In this document: positions 14,778 through 21,755 of the stretch, in pieces
Layout: each line of letters starts with the position of its first letter
How positions within the stretch are numbered: position 1 is the stretch's first letter
Assembly: GCA_020431945.1 (NCBI GenBank)
Contig: JAGQHH010000122.1
Coordinates: 1-21,755, forward strand
Direction of reading: 5' to 3'
Length of the DNA: 21,755 nucleotides
Source: Cyanobacteria bacterium HKST-UBA02
GTDB taxonomy: Bacteria; Cyanobacteriota; Vampirovibrionia; Obscuribacterales; Obscuribacteraceae
Position numbers and translations under genes: made by a program
Notes under the pieces: generated by a model
The model's database searches: none
What the model saw: only the letters and a program-made list of their open reading frames with translations
Told to the model about the DNA's origin: nothing

Positions 14778-15149
14778 TCAGCGACGAAAAATCAACCTGG
14801 AGATGACCAGGGTGGCGGCGAGTAAGCCGGCGCCGGCGCCTATCTTTCCTGCCTGCCATTCCGGAGTGGTCACTTCATGACGCTCGGGAGGCTCGACTAT
14901 CTGGACCTTGGGCACGACCTTGCTGCCGGCCAGGGTATTCACCACTTCTCTGACGCCGTCGATGGGAGCCTGGATAAGCCCGTGACCGAACGAATGAACC
15001 AGGGTCCCGGCCCAGCCGTTATTGGCAGCAGCGGTCTTTTCTTCACAATCCTCTGTCTTGTGCTCAGAGCATTCTTCGTTGCCTTCATGGTCTTCCGATT
15101 CGCTTACCGGTTCTGCGTCTACCACCGGGATGTCTTCATCTGACGTCAT
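14778..15149 (-). CDS. Small acidic protein with C-terminal membrane helix, unknown function
   Basis: A 123-residue protein. Residues 1-40 are strongly acidic (Glu/Asp-rich, with Cys28 and Cys35). The middle (about 44-95) is mixed, with a His/Gly-containing segment SFGHGLIQAP. The end (about 100-120) is hydrophobic with small residues (AGKIGAGAGLLAATLV) and closes with RLIFRR, which reads as a single tail-anchor-like membrane helix with basic cytoplasmic or interfacial residues. There is no signal peptide. A GAGG 10 nt before the ATG is the only ribosome-binding candidate. No family is recognised. It is divergent from the membrane protein starting at 15260 and convergent with the DUF4139 gene. 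Confidence 0.68.
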   Translation of the reverse strand: MTSDEDIPVVDAEPVSESEDHEGNEECSEHKTEDCEEKTAAANNGWAGTLVHSFGHGLIQAPIDGVREVVNTLAGSKVVPKVQIVEPPERHEVTTPEWQAGKIGAGAGLLAATLVISRLIFRR

Positions 15150-15247
15150 TGCGCGTTAACCTCTCGAAACTGACCTGTTTTCATTTTATTCCCGGCGCCG
15201 ATGGCAAACCACATCCTTTACCCGGTTAATTTATTAGTCGCTTAACT

Positions 15248-15253
15248 TATAAT
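15248..15253 (+). promoter_or_regulatory. Perfect -10 box placed for a leaderless transcript
   Basis: TATAAT matches the consensus exactly and ends 6 nt before the ATG at 15260, so transcription should begin at the A of the start codon. No Shine-Dalgarno lies before that ATG. The -35 region is poor (GTTAAT or TTAATT near 15225-15231). Confidence 0.5.
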
Positions 15254-15259
15254 GACAAC

Positions 15260-16549
15260 ATGACCCTGAGCATCTTCCTATTTACCGCCGCCCTGGTCAT
15301 GGTCGTATGCGCCCTGTCAGTGGTCTTTTTCCGCTTTGTAATCCCGCTTCTCGAAAGCTCCAGGCAAGAGACCCCGGGCACAGTGGATGCCGAGCAGGTC
15401 TCCCGCTCATGGTCCGCCGAGACAGGCGATACGGCATTCCTGCTGGACTGGCGGCTCTGGTTCCTGAAAGCCGTGCCCCTCACAGCCCTGATTATTCTCG
15501 TCGCCATGGTCCCCTGCCTGAGCTACCTGGCCGATCGTGATCCCGAGTCCGCCGAGTATTTCCATAAACGGACCATGCTCATCCAGAGGCTACTTTCAGG
15601 CGACCGAAGCACAGACAGCACCGACACCCAGATCAAGCTCGCCTACCACTACGAGAAGAAAGGTCAGACAGAAGAGGCACTCAAAGAATTCCTGGTCGTC
15701 CTGGACCGCCTGAAAGCTCAACCGGACAGAGCCGAGCGTTCTTCATTAAAAAGCCTCTGCCTGAAAGACGAGAAGATTACAAAGGTCAGGGAACATGCGG
15801 TCAGACTCGCCCTGGAGCATGAGTATTTCCCGGTAGCGGCAGAGCTCTATCTCGATCAGGCTGCCCTCTATCTCCGGTACGAAACGCTTATCTCCTCCTG
15901 GGAAAGCGATTTCACCATCAAATACCTGCAGTCGATGTTCGAAGCCGGGGATCTTAGAAAGCTCGAAAAACAATACCGCGAGGCAGACAGGATCTACGAA
16001 GAGGCCCGACGAACAATAGAAGGAAGAAAGTCCTGGTCTGGCGACTGTCTCCTCAAGGTCGCTTCCAATTGCACTCCCGGGGATAGAGACGTGTTTGTGA
16101 AGGCATCTATCAAAGCCATGCGCAATCAGGAAAAATGTCGAAAGATCATGGGTCTGGAAACGTCATCATCACAAAGAGAAGCAGACGGCCTCGTGAAACT
16201 CTATATCTGGGACCGGCTCAAGCCGGAGATCGAGACGAGCTGGGGTTTTCTGGCGCCCCGCATGATCAACCACCCACCCTACAACGCCGTGGTGAAAGCC
16301 GAGGTCACCCCCGATGGCTGGGTAAAAACCATAGAGATGGCTGTGGGTACCATGGACAAACTAAACGACCATCGCTGTATCAGAGGTCTTTCTTTCAATC
16401 TCAAAAAGATCCATCTCGATAGCCTCAAAGAAATGAGCGAGTACAATATTCCAATCTATTTCACCGTCAGCTACGGCACCACCGGTGCTGCCATGGAAGT
16501 GACACCCTACCAGCTCGAGAGCCCTTATTCATATCTGGGACTGAGATAA
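15260..16549 (+). CDS. Two-helix membrane protein with TPR-like region and possible TonB-C-like end
   Basis: A 429-residue protein. Membrane helices lie at about 3-25 and 70-90, joined by a 45-residue loop, so both ends should be on the same side. Residues about 120-155 (AYHYEKKGQTEEALKEF) match one TPR unit, and helical TPR-like sequence continues to about 270. The last 90 residues (VVKAEVTPDGWVKTIEMAVG, then a gap to IPIYFTVSYG) follow the strand-helix-strand pattern of TonB C-terminal domains, but this is pattern reading only. It has no Shine-Dalgarno and a TATAAT box 6 nt upstream. The stop is followed 3 nt later by the GTG of the second kinase, so the two products probably work together. 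The exact function is unknown. Confidence 0.75.
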   Translation: MTLSIFLFTAALVMVVCALSVVFFRFVIPLLESSRQETPGTVDAEQVSRSWSAETGDTAFLLDWRLWFLKAVPLTALIILVAMVPCLSYLADRDPESAEYFHKRTMLIQRLLSGDRSTDSTDTQIKLAYHYEKKGQTEEALKEFLVVLDRLKAQPDRAERSSLKSLCLKDEKITKVREHAVRLALEHEYFPVAAELYLDQAALYLRYETLISSWESDFTIKYLQSMFEAGDLRKLEKQYREADRIYEEARRTIEGRKSWSGDCLLKVASNCTPGDRDVFVKASIKAMRNQEKCRKIMGLETSSSQREADGLVKLYIWDRLKPEIETSWGFLAPRMINHPPYNAVVKAEVTPDGWVKTIEMAVGTMDKLNDHRCIRGLSFNLKKIHLDSLKEMSEYNIPIYFTVSYGTTGAAMEVTPYQLESPYSYLGLR

Positions 16550-16552
16550 GCA

Positions 16553-18562
16553 GTGAGCGATAAAACCGATAAAGCCGAGATCTGCCCACGGTGCCAGATG
16601 CCGCTGGCCATATCGAGTCCCGGCAGTATCACCCAGTGGATAGCCGTCTGCAAATGCCAGTCCCTCAGCCCCACAGGCGAATCCACGGCAAGCGAAGATT
16701 CACTGCCTATCTGCTCCACCTGCGGCAAGCGAATCTCAGCCGGACGCGCAGGCAGCTTCACCCAGTGGATCTTCCGGACCGACCTCTGTGCCTGCCAGGT
16801 GCCCGTAGAGATGAGACCCGCCGCTCCGGAAACGCTTGTGGATGCGGACGACACAATCACGGTCATCCCGGTTATGGAAGAAGAGCTTGACCCGGACGAG
16901 ATCGAGGTCGAGACCGATCGATTTCCCCTGGAGCGCTACAAGCCTTTGCAGGTCCTTGGGAAGGGGGCCCTGGGGACGGTATACAAATGCCGGGACAGAC
17001 AGCTCAATAAACTGGTGGCGGTGAAGATCCTCCAGCACCTTACCGGAGCGCAGCTCCGCCAGTTCCAGGCCGAGGCGAAGGAAATGAGCCGTCTCAATCA
17101 TCCCGGCATAGTCTCGGTGATGGACTTCGGTGTGACCACCGGTGAGACTCCATATATGGTGATGGAGTATGTCGAGTCCCGGACCCTGGCGTCTCTTCTA
17201 GAAGAACGCGGACATCTGGAGCTTGCCGAGGTTTGCGAGATCTTTGCCCGGATCGCCGATGCTCTCGCCCACACCCACGAGAAAGGAATATTCCATCGAG
17301 ATCTCAAACCCGGCAATATACTCCTCTCCGGCTCGGACATCCGGATCATCGACTTCACCGTCGCCATGCCGGGTCAGGGTGCCGAAAGCTTCGATCCGGC
17401 AGGAGTAGTCTGCACCCCGGCTTATATGGCCCCGGACCAGTTTGCCGGGCACGCCTTCGACGCCAGATCCGATATCTACAGCCTGGGCTGCATGCTTTTC
17501 GAGACCCTCACAGGCAGCCCGCCCTATCGGGGCGACACGCCCATAGAGGTGCTCTCTCAGCATGCCACTGCCCCGGTTCCGTCGCTTTTGCAGGCGCGGC
17601 CGGATCTAGACGAAGAGCCGGTAGAGCTGATGGAAGACATTATCCAGAGATGCCTGGCAAAAAATCCCGAGGAGCGTTTCGCCGACGTCGGCGAGCTGGC
17701 AGTGGCTCTCCATGAGCTGGCTCAAACTGTGACGGAAGGGATTCGGAAGCCGGATGCGAGAGTAACGAGTAAAGGCAGCTCACCATCCCCGGTGCTCAAG
17801 ATCGTGGCGCTCTCGACTTTGGTAATCGCCCTGCTCACCGGCTCAGCAGTCTTCCTGATGCAAGGCGGCGAGATAAGCGAGCACAAGAAGAAAGCCCCGC
17901 CAGTCCGAAAGCCTCTCGACGGACTCGACGTGCGGGCCGACTGGTCTGCCGGAGACGAGATCTATTCCGTAGGCAACATCAGCAAAACCGGTCAGAAATT
18001 CATGCGCACCGGTCTGGGCGGCCTGGTAGCATACCGGGCTGCATCCGACGAGCTCACCGACGATGACCTCCGGGAGCTGGCGAAGAAAAACGATCTGAAT
18101 GTCCTGAGCCTGGCGGGCTGCACCAGGATGACCGGGGAAGGGCTCTGTCTACTCGAAGGGAAGCCCCTCGTCCAGCTCGAGATCGAATGGGTTCATCTGA
18201 GCGACGAGGGTCTCGACTGTCTCACCAGTCTCAAATCGCTTCAGGTGCTCAATGCCTCTCATATCGAGATGACTCCCGAGTATATAGCCAGGCTCGAGGC
18301 TCTCCCTTCTCTCACGGTCCTTCATCTCGTCGCCTGCAATATGGACGCCGAGCGTGTCCGGGCGATCACAAAACTGAAATCTCTGAAAACAGTCACCCTC
18401 GATCACAACTGGAAATTGACAGTGGAGGATCTCAAACCGCTCAATCCGATGAAACTCAAAGTCTCGGCGGGAAGCTGTCCTGAGATCACCAGCATACTGA
18501 AGCTCAAAAAAGCCCTGCCGGACTGCCATATCGAAGCCGGAGAATACCCGAGCCTGGAATGA
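16553..18562 (+). CDS. Transmembrane Ser/Thr kinase with twin zinc-ribbon-like motifs and LRR-like outer domain
   Basis: A 669-residue protein from a GTG 3 nt after the preceding stop. Residues 11-35 and 54-81 are two related cysteine motifs (C-x2-C-x18-C-x-C and C-x2-C-x21-C-x-C), each with a TQWI core, likely binding zinc. An acidic linker leads to the kinase domain (about 128-390): glycine loop LGKGALGTVYK, Lys158, Glu174, and HRDLKPGN with Asp250 and Asn255. The DFG motif reads DFT (267-269) and APE reads APD (293-295), so activity may be altered. One membrane helix spans about 415-435. The outer part (about 475-665) contains LRR-like repeats homologous to those of the kinase ending at 13230. 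It may signal with the membrane protein encoded just upstream. Confidence 0.88.
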   Translation: MSDKTDKAEICPRCQMPLAISSPGSITQWIAVCKCQSLSPTGESTASEDSLPICSTCGKRISAGRAGSFTQWIFRTDLCACQVPVEMRPAAPETLVDADDTITVIPVMEEELDPDEIEVETDRFPLERYKPLQVLGKGALGTVYKCRDRQLNKLVAVKILQHLTGAQLRQFQAEAKEMSRLNHPGIVSVMDFGVTTGETPYMVMEYVESRTLASLLEERGHLELAEVCEIFARIADALAHTHEKGIFHRDLKPGNILLSGSDIRIIDFTVAMPGQGAESFDPAGVVCTPAYMAPDQFAGHAFDARSDIYSLGCMLFETLTGSPPYRGDTPIEVLSQHATAPVPSLLQARPDLDEEPVELMEDIIQRCLAKNPEERFADVGELAVALHELAQTVTEGIRKPDARVTSKGSSPSPVLKIVALSTLVIALLTGSAVFLMQGGEISEHKKKAPPVRKPLDGLDVRADWSAGDEIYSVGNISKTGQKFMRTGLGGLVAYRAASDELTDDDLRELAKKNDLNVLSLAGCTRMTGEGLCLLEGKPLVQLEIEWVHLSDEGLDCLTSLKSLQVLNASHIEMTPEYIARLEALPSLTVLHLVACNMDAERVRAITKLKSLKTVTLDHNWKLTVEDLKPLNPMKLKVSAGSCPEITSILKLKKALPDCHIEAGEYPSLE

Positions 18563-18563
18563 T

Positions 18564-18603
18564 TGTCAGCTCGATGTCAGATCGAATGCTCTTTCTGCTG
18601 ACA
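18564..18603. terminator. Possible bidirectional hairpin at the kinase/HAD gene ends
   Basis: TGTCAGC (18564-18570) pairs with GCTGACA (18597-18603). Inside, TCGAT (18571-18575) pairs with ATCGA (18580-18584), leaving a 12-nt bulge. It starts just after the kinase stop and runs into the HAD gene end. It has no T tract. Confidence 0.3.
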
Positions 18604-19119
18604 GAGCTTATACTGAATGATCTCTAAAAGCTCCTCCAGACTGTGGGGCTCGCTATTGCCGTCGAACGCGCCGCACTGGATATAGTGCCGATTGAGAAGC
18701 TCATCCCATTCCTGACCGCTCTGGTCGAAACGCGATTTGCCGAGCCAGTTCATCTTGATCTCCGCCATCGGATCGAGAGGTCGCATATCGTCCACCAGCA
18801 CCCAGTACCTGGGAATGCTGAGATCCTGGAAATTATCCGGTCCGTAGATATGCTCGATATGGGTATCGAGATTGAGAGTGCTGAGAACCTTGGACTGGAA
18901 TTTGGAATAGCCCAGAGTGAGACATTTCACCGAGTATTCCTGCTTGAGAAGCTCGAGAAAAGAAGAGGCGCTCGGCCGGGCCACGGTGCTGCATCTTCTC
19001 ATGCGATACCAGAAAGGCACACCATGATCCGGCGCTCTCAGCTGGAACATCCGGTGAAGACGGGTATTGACCAGGGTGAGATCGACATCGACAAAAACAA
19101 CTGTTTGATTATCGTTCAT
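18577..19119 (-). CDS. HAD-superfamily phosphatase-like protein
   Basis: A 180-residue protein from the ATG at 19119 (a TTG one codon earlier is possible). The HAD motif I appears as VFVDVDLTLVNT, with nucleophile Asp11 and acid/base Asp13. Motif IV appears as VLVDDMRP with Asp110 and Asp111. CLTLGYSKFQSKVL (about 66-79) fits motif II/III. The compact length and small insertion suggest a minimal cap. The reaction is probably phosphate-ester hydrolysis; the substrate is unknown. It follows the ROK kinase by 9 nt with no own promoter visible, so it is the last gene of a minus-strand operon. No Shine-Dalgarno is obvious, consistent with coupled translation. Confidence 0.8.
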   Translation of the reverse strand: MNDNQTVVFVDVDLTLVNTRLHRMFQLRAPDHGVPFWYRMRRCSTVARPSASSFLELLKQEYSVKCLTLGYSKFQSKVLSTLNLDTHIEHIYGPDNFQDLSIPRYWVLVDDMRPLDPMAEIKMNWLGKSRFDQSGQEWDELLNRHYIQCGAFDGNSEPHSLEELLEIIQYKLCQQKEHSI

Positions 19120-19128
19120 CAATGGTAT

Positions 19129-20139
19129 TTAAGCAGACTTTCCCACCAGGAGCTCATCCACCACCAGCTGGGCAGCGCCGATCAGCCCGGCATTGCCGGC
19201 GAGCTCGGAGTGACGGACCTGGACATTCTCGCTGACCACAGGCAGACTGCGATCGGCAATCATATCCGAGAGCAATTGCAGATCCACCGAATCAGCCAGG
19301 CCACCTGTCAGGACGAAACAATCGGGATTGAGGATATGAGCGAGATTGACCATTCCGTGGCTGACATGCTCGTGCCAGCGGTGCACGATTTTCTGGGCCA
19401 GTAGATCGCCCTGGTTGGCAGCAGCGAAGATCGCATAGGTAGAGACCGAGCCGACACTCCGGGCAAGCGGTGACTGGCTCTCGGTAATACCGTCCAGCGT
19501 CTGGGCCGCAGTGGCGATGAGACCGCGACCGGAGCCATAGGCCTCCCAGCAGTCGAAGAGACCGCAGGTGCAGAGCCGCTCGTTATTGATCGAGATCCTG
19601 ATATGGCCTATCTCCCCGGCAGCGAAACGGCTGCCTCTATAGAGCTTGCCGGACAGAATGATCCCGCCCCCTATACCGGTGCCGAGAGTGACCACCACCA
19701 CACAGGTGAGACCGCGCAGGGCCTCGCTGCGAGACTCCCCATAAGCAGCAGCATTGGCATCATTTTCCACCAGGACCGGCAGGAGCACCCGGCTTTCGAG
19801 CACCGACTTGAGCCGGGTCCCGGCCCAGCCGGGAAGATTGCCGGTGGAGCCTATAACCTCCCCTGTATTGCAATCGACTATGCCGGCGGTGGCGACACCG
19901 ATACCGGTGAGATCGATCTCTGTCTTGAATTGCTCCACCAGATCGCAGAGAGCCTGGATAATTCCCTCGGGATTGTCCGGGGTGGCGACCTGCCTGGTCT
20001 CGCCGATGAGCGCCCCGTTGCGCACGGCGCCGGCGCGGATCTTCGTGCCACCCAGGTCGATTCCAAGGGCAGGCATGGTAGATCGGGCCAGCTGGTCGAT
20101 TTCCCGGGCCTGGCTCGCGCTACTGACACTGTCGCTCAT
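19129..20139 (-). CDS. ROK-family sugar kinase (glucokinase-like)
   Basis: Phosphorylates a hexose, most often glucose or an N-acetylated amino sugar, with ATP in the cytoplasm. It is 336 residues. The phosphate-1 motif GIDLGGTK (26-33), catalytic Asp127 in VENDANAAAYGE, phosphate-2 LGTGIGGG (152-159), GEIGHI with sugar-binding Glu176 and zinc ligand His179, and the ROK signature CTCGLFDCWEAYGSG (190-204; Cys190, Cys192, Cys197 for zinc, Glu199 for sugar) are all intact. There is no DNA-binding domain, so it is an enzyme rather than a NagC-type repressor. GGGGGA lies 5 nt before the ATG, and the ATG overlaps the stop of the upstream gene by one base (TGATG), showing coupling to the outer-membrane gene. 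Confidence 0.92.
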   Translation of the reverse strand: MSDSVSSASQAREIDQLARSTMPALGIDLGGTKIRAGAVRNGALIGETRQVATPDNPEGIIQALCDLVEQFKTEIDLTGIGVATAGIVDCNTGEVIGSTGNLPGWAGTRLKSVLESRVLLPVLVENDANAAAYGESRSEALRGLTCVVVVTLGTGIGGGIILSGKLYRGSRFAAGEIGHIRISINNERLCTCGLFDCWEAYGSGRGLIATAAQTLDGITESQSPLARSVGSVSTYAIFAAANQGDLLAQKIVHRWHEHVSHGMVNLAHILNPDCFVLTGGLADSVDLQLLSDMIADRSLPVVSENVQVRHSELAGNAGLIGAAQLVVDELLVGKSA

Positions 20140-21755
20140 CAGATTCCCCCGAGATTACCGTGGTCGGGGCTCTGCTTGAGCACCAGCTTGTTGAAGCCCA
20201 CAGGCGATCCGTAGATGATGTCGAAGCCCAGGCGGTTGATCCCGGTGACCATCTCTCTGGAGAGCAATACTTTGAAGTCCTCGGGACCGATGGCTGCCAT
20301 GACTCGCTTCGAATAGAAGAGCTTGTTCTGCAGGTTATAACCGAGACCGCCGCCCAGGGTCAGGTATTTGCTGACTTTCACGTCACCCTGGAAGTTGACC
20401 GAGCGGGATCCCTGGATGAACTGGTCGAAGACGAAAGGCGAATTGCCCCGAGCCATGGACTGAGCATAGCCGATCTGGAATCGAGCCCGATTGAGATAGA
20501 TGTCGAAAACCGGGCTGACCTGGCCCAGGAGGCTGGCGTCCCCGGAGCTGTAGCCCCTGGCTGCCACACCGCCGAAGAGATAACTCTTGACTCCGAGCTT
20601 CTCGTCTCCGAGAGCGAAGAGGGGATGGGTACTGCCGGTGAGCTGAACTTGAGCCTTGAAAGCCGAATTCATCACCGTCGAGGTCTGGGTGCCTCCGAAA
20701 AGGCTGGCATAACCCGGGCTCAAGTTCACCAGCTGGGGATTATCCTGATACCAGCCGGCGGACGAGCGCAAGCCCACGAAACTCATATAAGGTACATTGG
20801 ACCAGATACGCCGGTCCACCACCTCGGAAGCCACCCGGGCACGGCGGAAGCCGTAGAGACCGTCGTCCATGAAGCGGTTGATACCACCGGCGAATTGAGC
20901 GGTGTTATTGATGCGATAACGAAGGTCGGCTACCAGGAGCTTGTTCACCGAGCCGCCGGCGATGTTGGCCTGCAAACGCGGTGTATTGATACTGGCCTGA
21001 CCGGAAAGACCGAGACCGCCGCTGCTGTTGCCGTTGAGATCGCGACCGCCGATCTGGATCATGGGCGACCAGGCGATGGTGCCTTTCTTGCCGAACAGAC
21101 TGGTGAAACGCGGACCGATGTGGGTGCCGCCAATCTGGAGGTTGTTGCCGATGGAAGGGGCTACGGGAAGGATGACGTTATTGCCTTCCTTGGTGATGGT
21201 GGCGATCATCTTGCCTGTCGGAATGCCGAACTTGCCGATCATCATCTTGCCACCGAATACGGTGAGGTTGCCTTCTTCCTTGTATTTCTCGTAGACCATC
21301 TTGCGGGCCTTGAATTTCACCACTTGTTTGGCAGGCAGGTAAGCGCCGGGATTCTGCCGGTGCTGCATGGCTGTTTCCCAGTGGCTGATCGGTCCGTAAA
21401 AGGGGTTCTTGCCGAAATAGACAGGCTCCGGGAGCTTCAAGGTACCTTTCTTGAAAGCGAGACCTTCATTGGAGCCCTCTCCGGTGCGAGCGATGATGGT
21501 GGCACCGTTGATCTCGGTATCCGGGGAAGTGATCATATATTCGTCACTTCCCACCTTGAACTTGAAGGACTTGCCGGTGGTCACCTGGCCGTCCCGGATG
21601 ATGGTGACATGACCGCGAGCGTCGATGGTCTCGTTCTTCTGATCGTAGAGGATCATATCGGCTTCGAGCTTGCTGTTCTGCCCGCCGATGATACAAACGG
21701 CGTTTCCTGTGCCGAGGAAAGTATTCTTCTCGCTGTCGTATTCGGTGTCGTCGGC
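20139..21755 (-). CDS. OstA/LptD-like outer-membrane protein (5' end outside window)
   Basis: The frame is open to the window edge, giving the last 538 residues. The first part contains repeating strand patterns such as SKLEADMILYD and NETIDARGHVTI, the OstA/LptA-type beta-jellyroll that shuttles lipopolysaccharide. From about residue 190 (window fragment numbering) onward the chain alternates hydrophobic and polar residues with Gly/Asn turns and aromatic girdle residues, as in an outer-membrane beta barrel. LptD combines these two parts, so a role in placing lipopolysaccharide in the outer leaflet is the best guess. It is not a textbook LptD: the disulfide cysteines expected of E. coli LptD are not visible in the fragment. 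It is translationally coupled to the ROK kinase. Confidence 0.78.
   Translation of the reverse strand, partial: ADDTEYDSEKNTFLGTGNAVCIIGGQNSKLEADMILYDQKNETIDARGHVTIIRDGQVTTGKSFKFKVGSDEYMITSPDTEINGATIIARTGEGSNEGLAFKKGTLKLPEPVYFGKNPFYGPISHWETAMQHRQNPGAYLPAKQVVKFKARKMVYEKYKEEGNLTVFGGKMMIGKFGIPTGKMIATITKEGNNVILPVAPSIGNNLQIGGTHIGPRFTSLFGKKGTIAWSPMIQIGGRDLNGNSSGGLGLSGQASINTPRLQANIAGGSVNKLLVADLRYRINNTAQFAGGINRFMDDGLYGFRRARVASEVVDRRIWSNVPYMSFVGLRSSAGWYQDNPQLVNLSPGYASLFGGTQTSTVMNSAFKAQVQLTGSTHPLFALGDEKLGVKSYLFGGVAARGYSSGDASLLGQVSPVFDIYLNRARFQIGYAQSMARGNSPFVFDQFIQGSRSVNFQGDVKVSKYLTLGGGLGYNLQNKLFYSKRVMAAIGPEDFKVLLSREMVTGINRLGFDIIYGSPVGFNKLVLKQSPDHGNLGGI

Noticed and set aside
1..21755. Mobile elements, CRISPR arrays, toxin-antitoxin or phage defence genes
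   Set aside because: I saw no transposase, integrase, regularly spaced repeats or defence-type domains, and gene spacing is typical of a stable chromosomal region.

Overview
The window is about 21.8 kb of GC-rich, densely coding bacterial chromosome with no mobile element, rRNA or CRISPR. It encodes a Gram-negative outer membrane: BamA, Skp/OmpH, LpxD, LpxC and an OstA/LptD-like protein. BamA has three POTRA domains rather than the five usual in Proteobacteria. Together with gapless TPR proteins and membrane-anchored Ser/Thr kinases, this suggests the non-photosynthetic sister lineage of Cyanobacteria (Vampirovibrionia/Melainabacteria, Obscuribacter-like). That placement is inference from gene content, not from a marker-gene tree.

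Layout. (1) 1-1168: a CAU tRNA, facing two small secreted genes on the minus strand. (2) 1263-3616: three plus-strand genes, namely a secreted ten-repeat TPR protein, a small three-helix membrane protein, and a secreted Tyr/Asn/Pro-rich protein with a coiled coil. (3) 3619-4934: minus-strand tmk and an exported TPR-thioredoxin fusion, converging on region 2 with only 2 nt between stop codons, which lie inside a nested inverted repeat. (4) 5066-6565: an aldehyde dehydrogenase of the betaine-aldehyde type. (5) 6752-13230: bamA, skp, lpxD, lpxC and a transmembrane Ser/Thr kinase. lpxD/lpxC overlap as ATGA, and the kinase appears to start at a CTG that overlaps the lpxC stop. (6) 13298-14761: a secreted DUF4139 protein. 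(7) 14778-15149: a small acidic tail-anchored-looking protein on the minus strand. (8) 15260-18562: a two-helix membrane protein with a possible TonB-C-like end, followed 3 nt later by a second transmembrane kinase with twin zinc-ribbon-like motifs. (9) 18577-21755: a minus-strand set of OstA/LptD-like protein (5' end outside the window), ROK sugar kinase and HAD phosphatase-like protein.

How it fits together. Most genes concern the cell envelope: beta-barrel assembly (BamA), periplasmic chaperoning (Skp), lipid A synthesis (LpxD, LpxC) and lipopolysaccharide transport (OstA/LptD-like). Two receptor-like kinases with clearly related leucine-rich-repeat-like outer domains flank or join these genes. 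The first is translationally coupled to lpxC. This gives a plausible, untested picture of kinases sensing the periplasm and tuning envelope assembly.

Start sites are unusual. Several genes are best explained by GTG, TTG or CTG starts, and two appear leaderless, with a -10-like box ending 6 nt before ATG.
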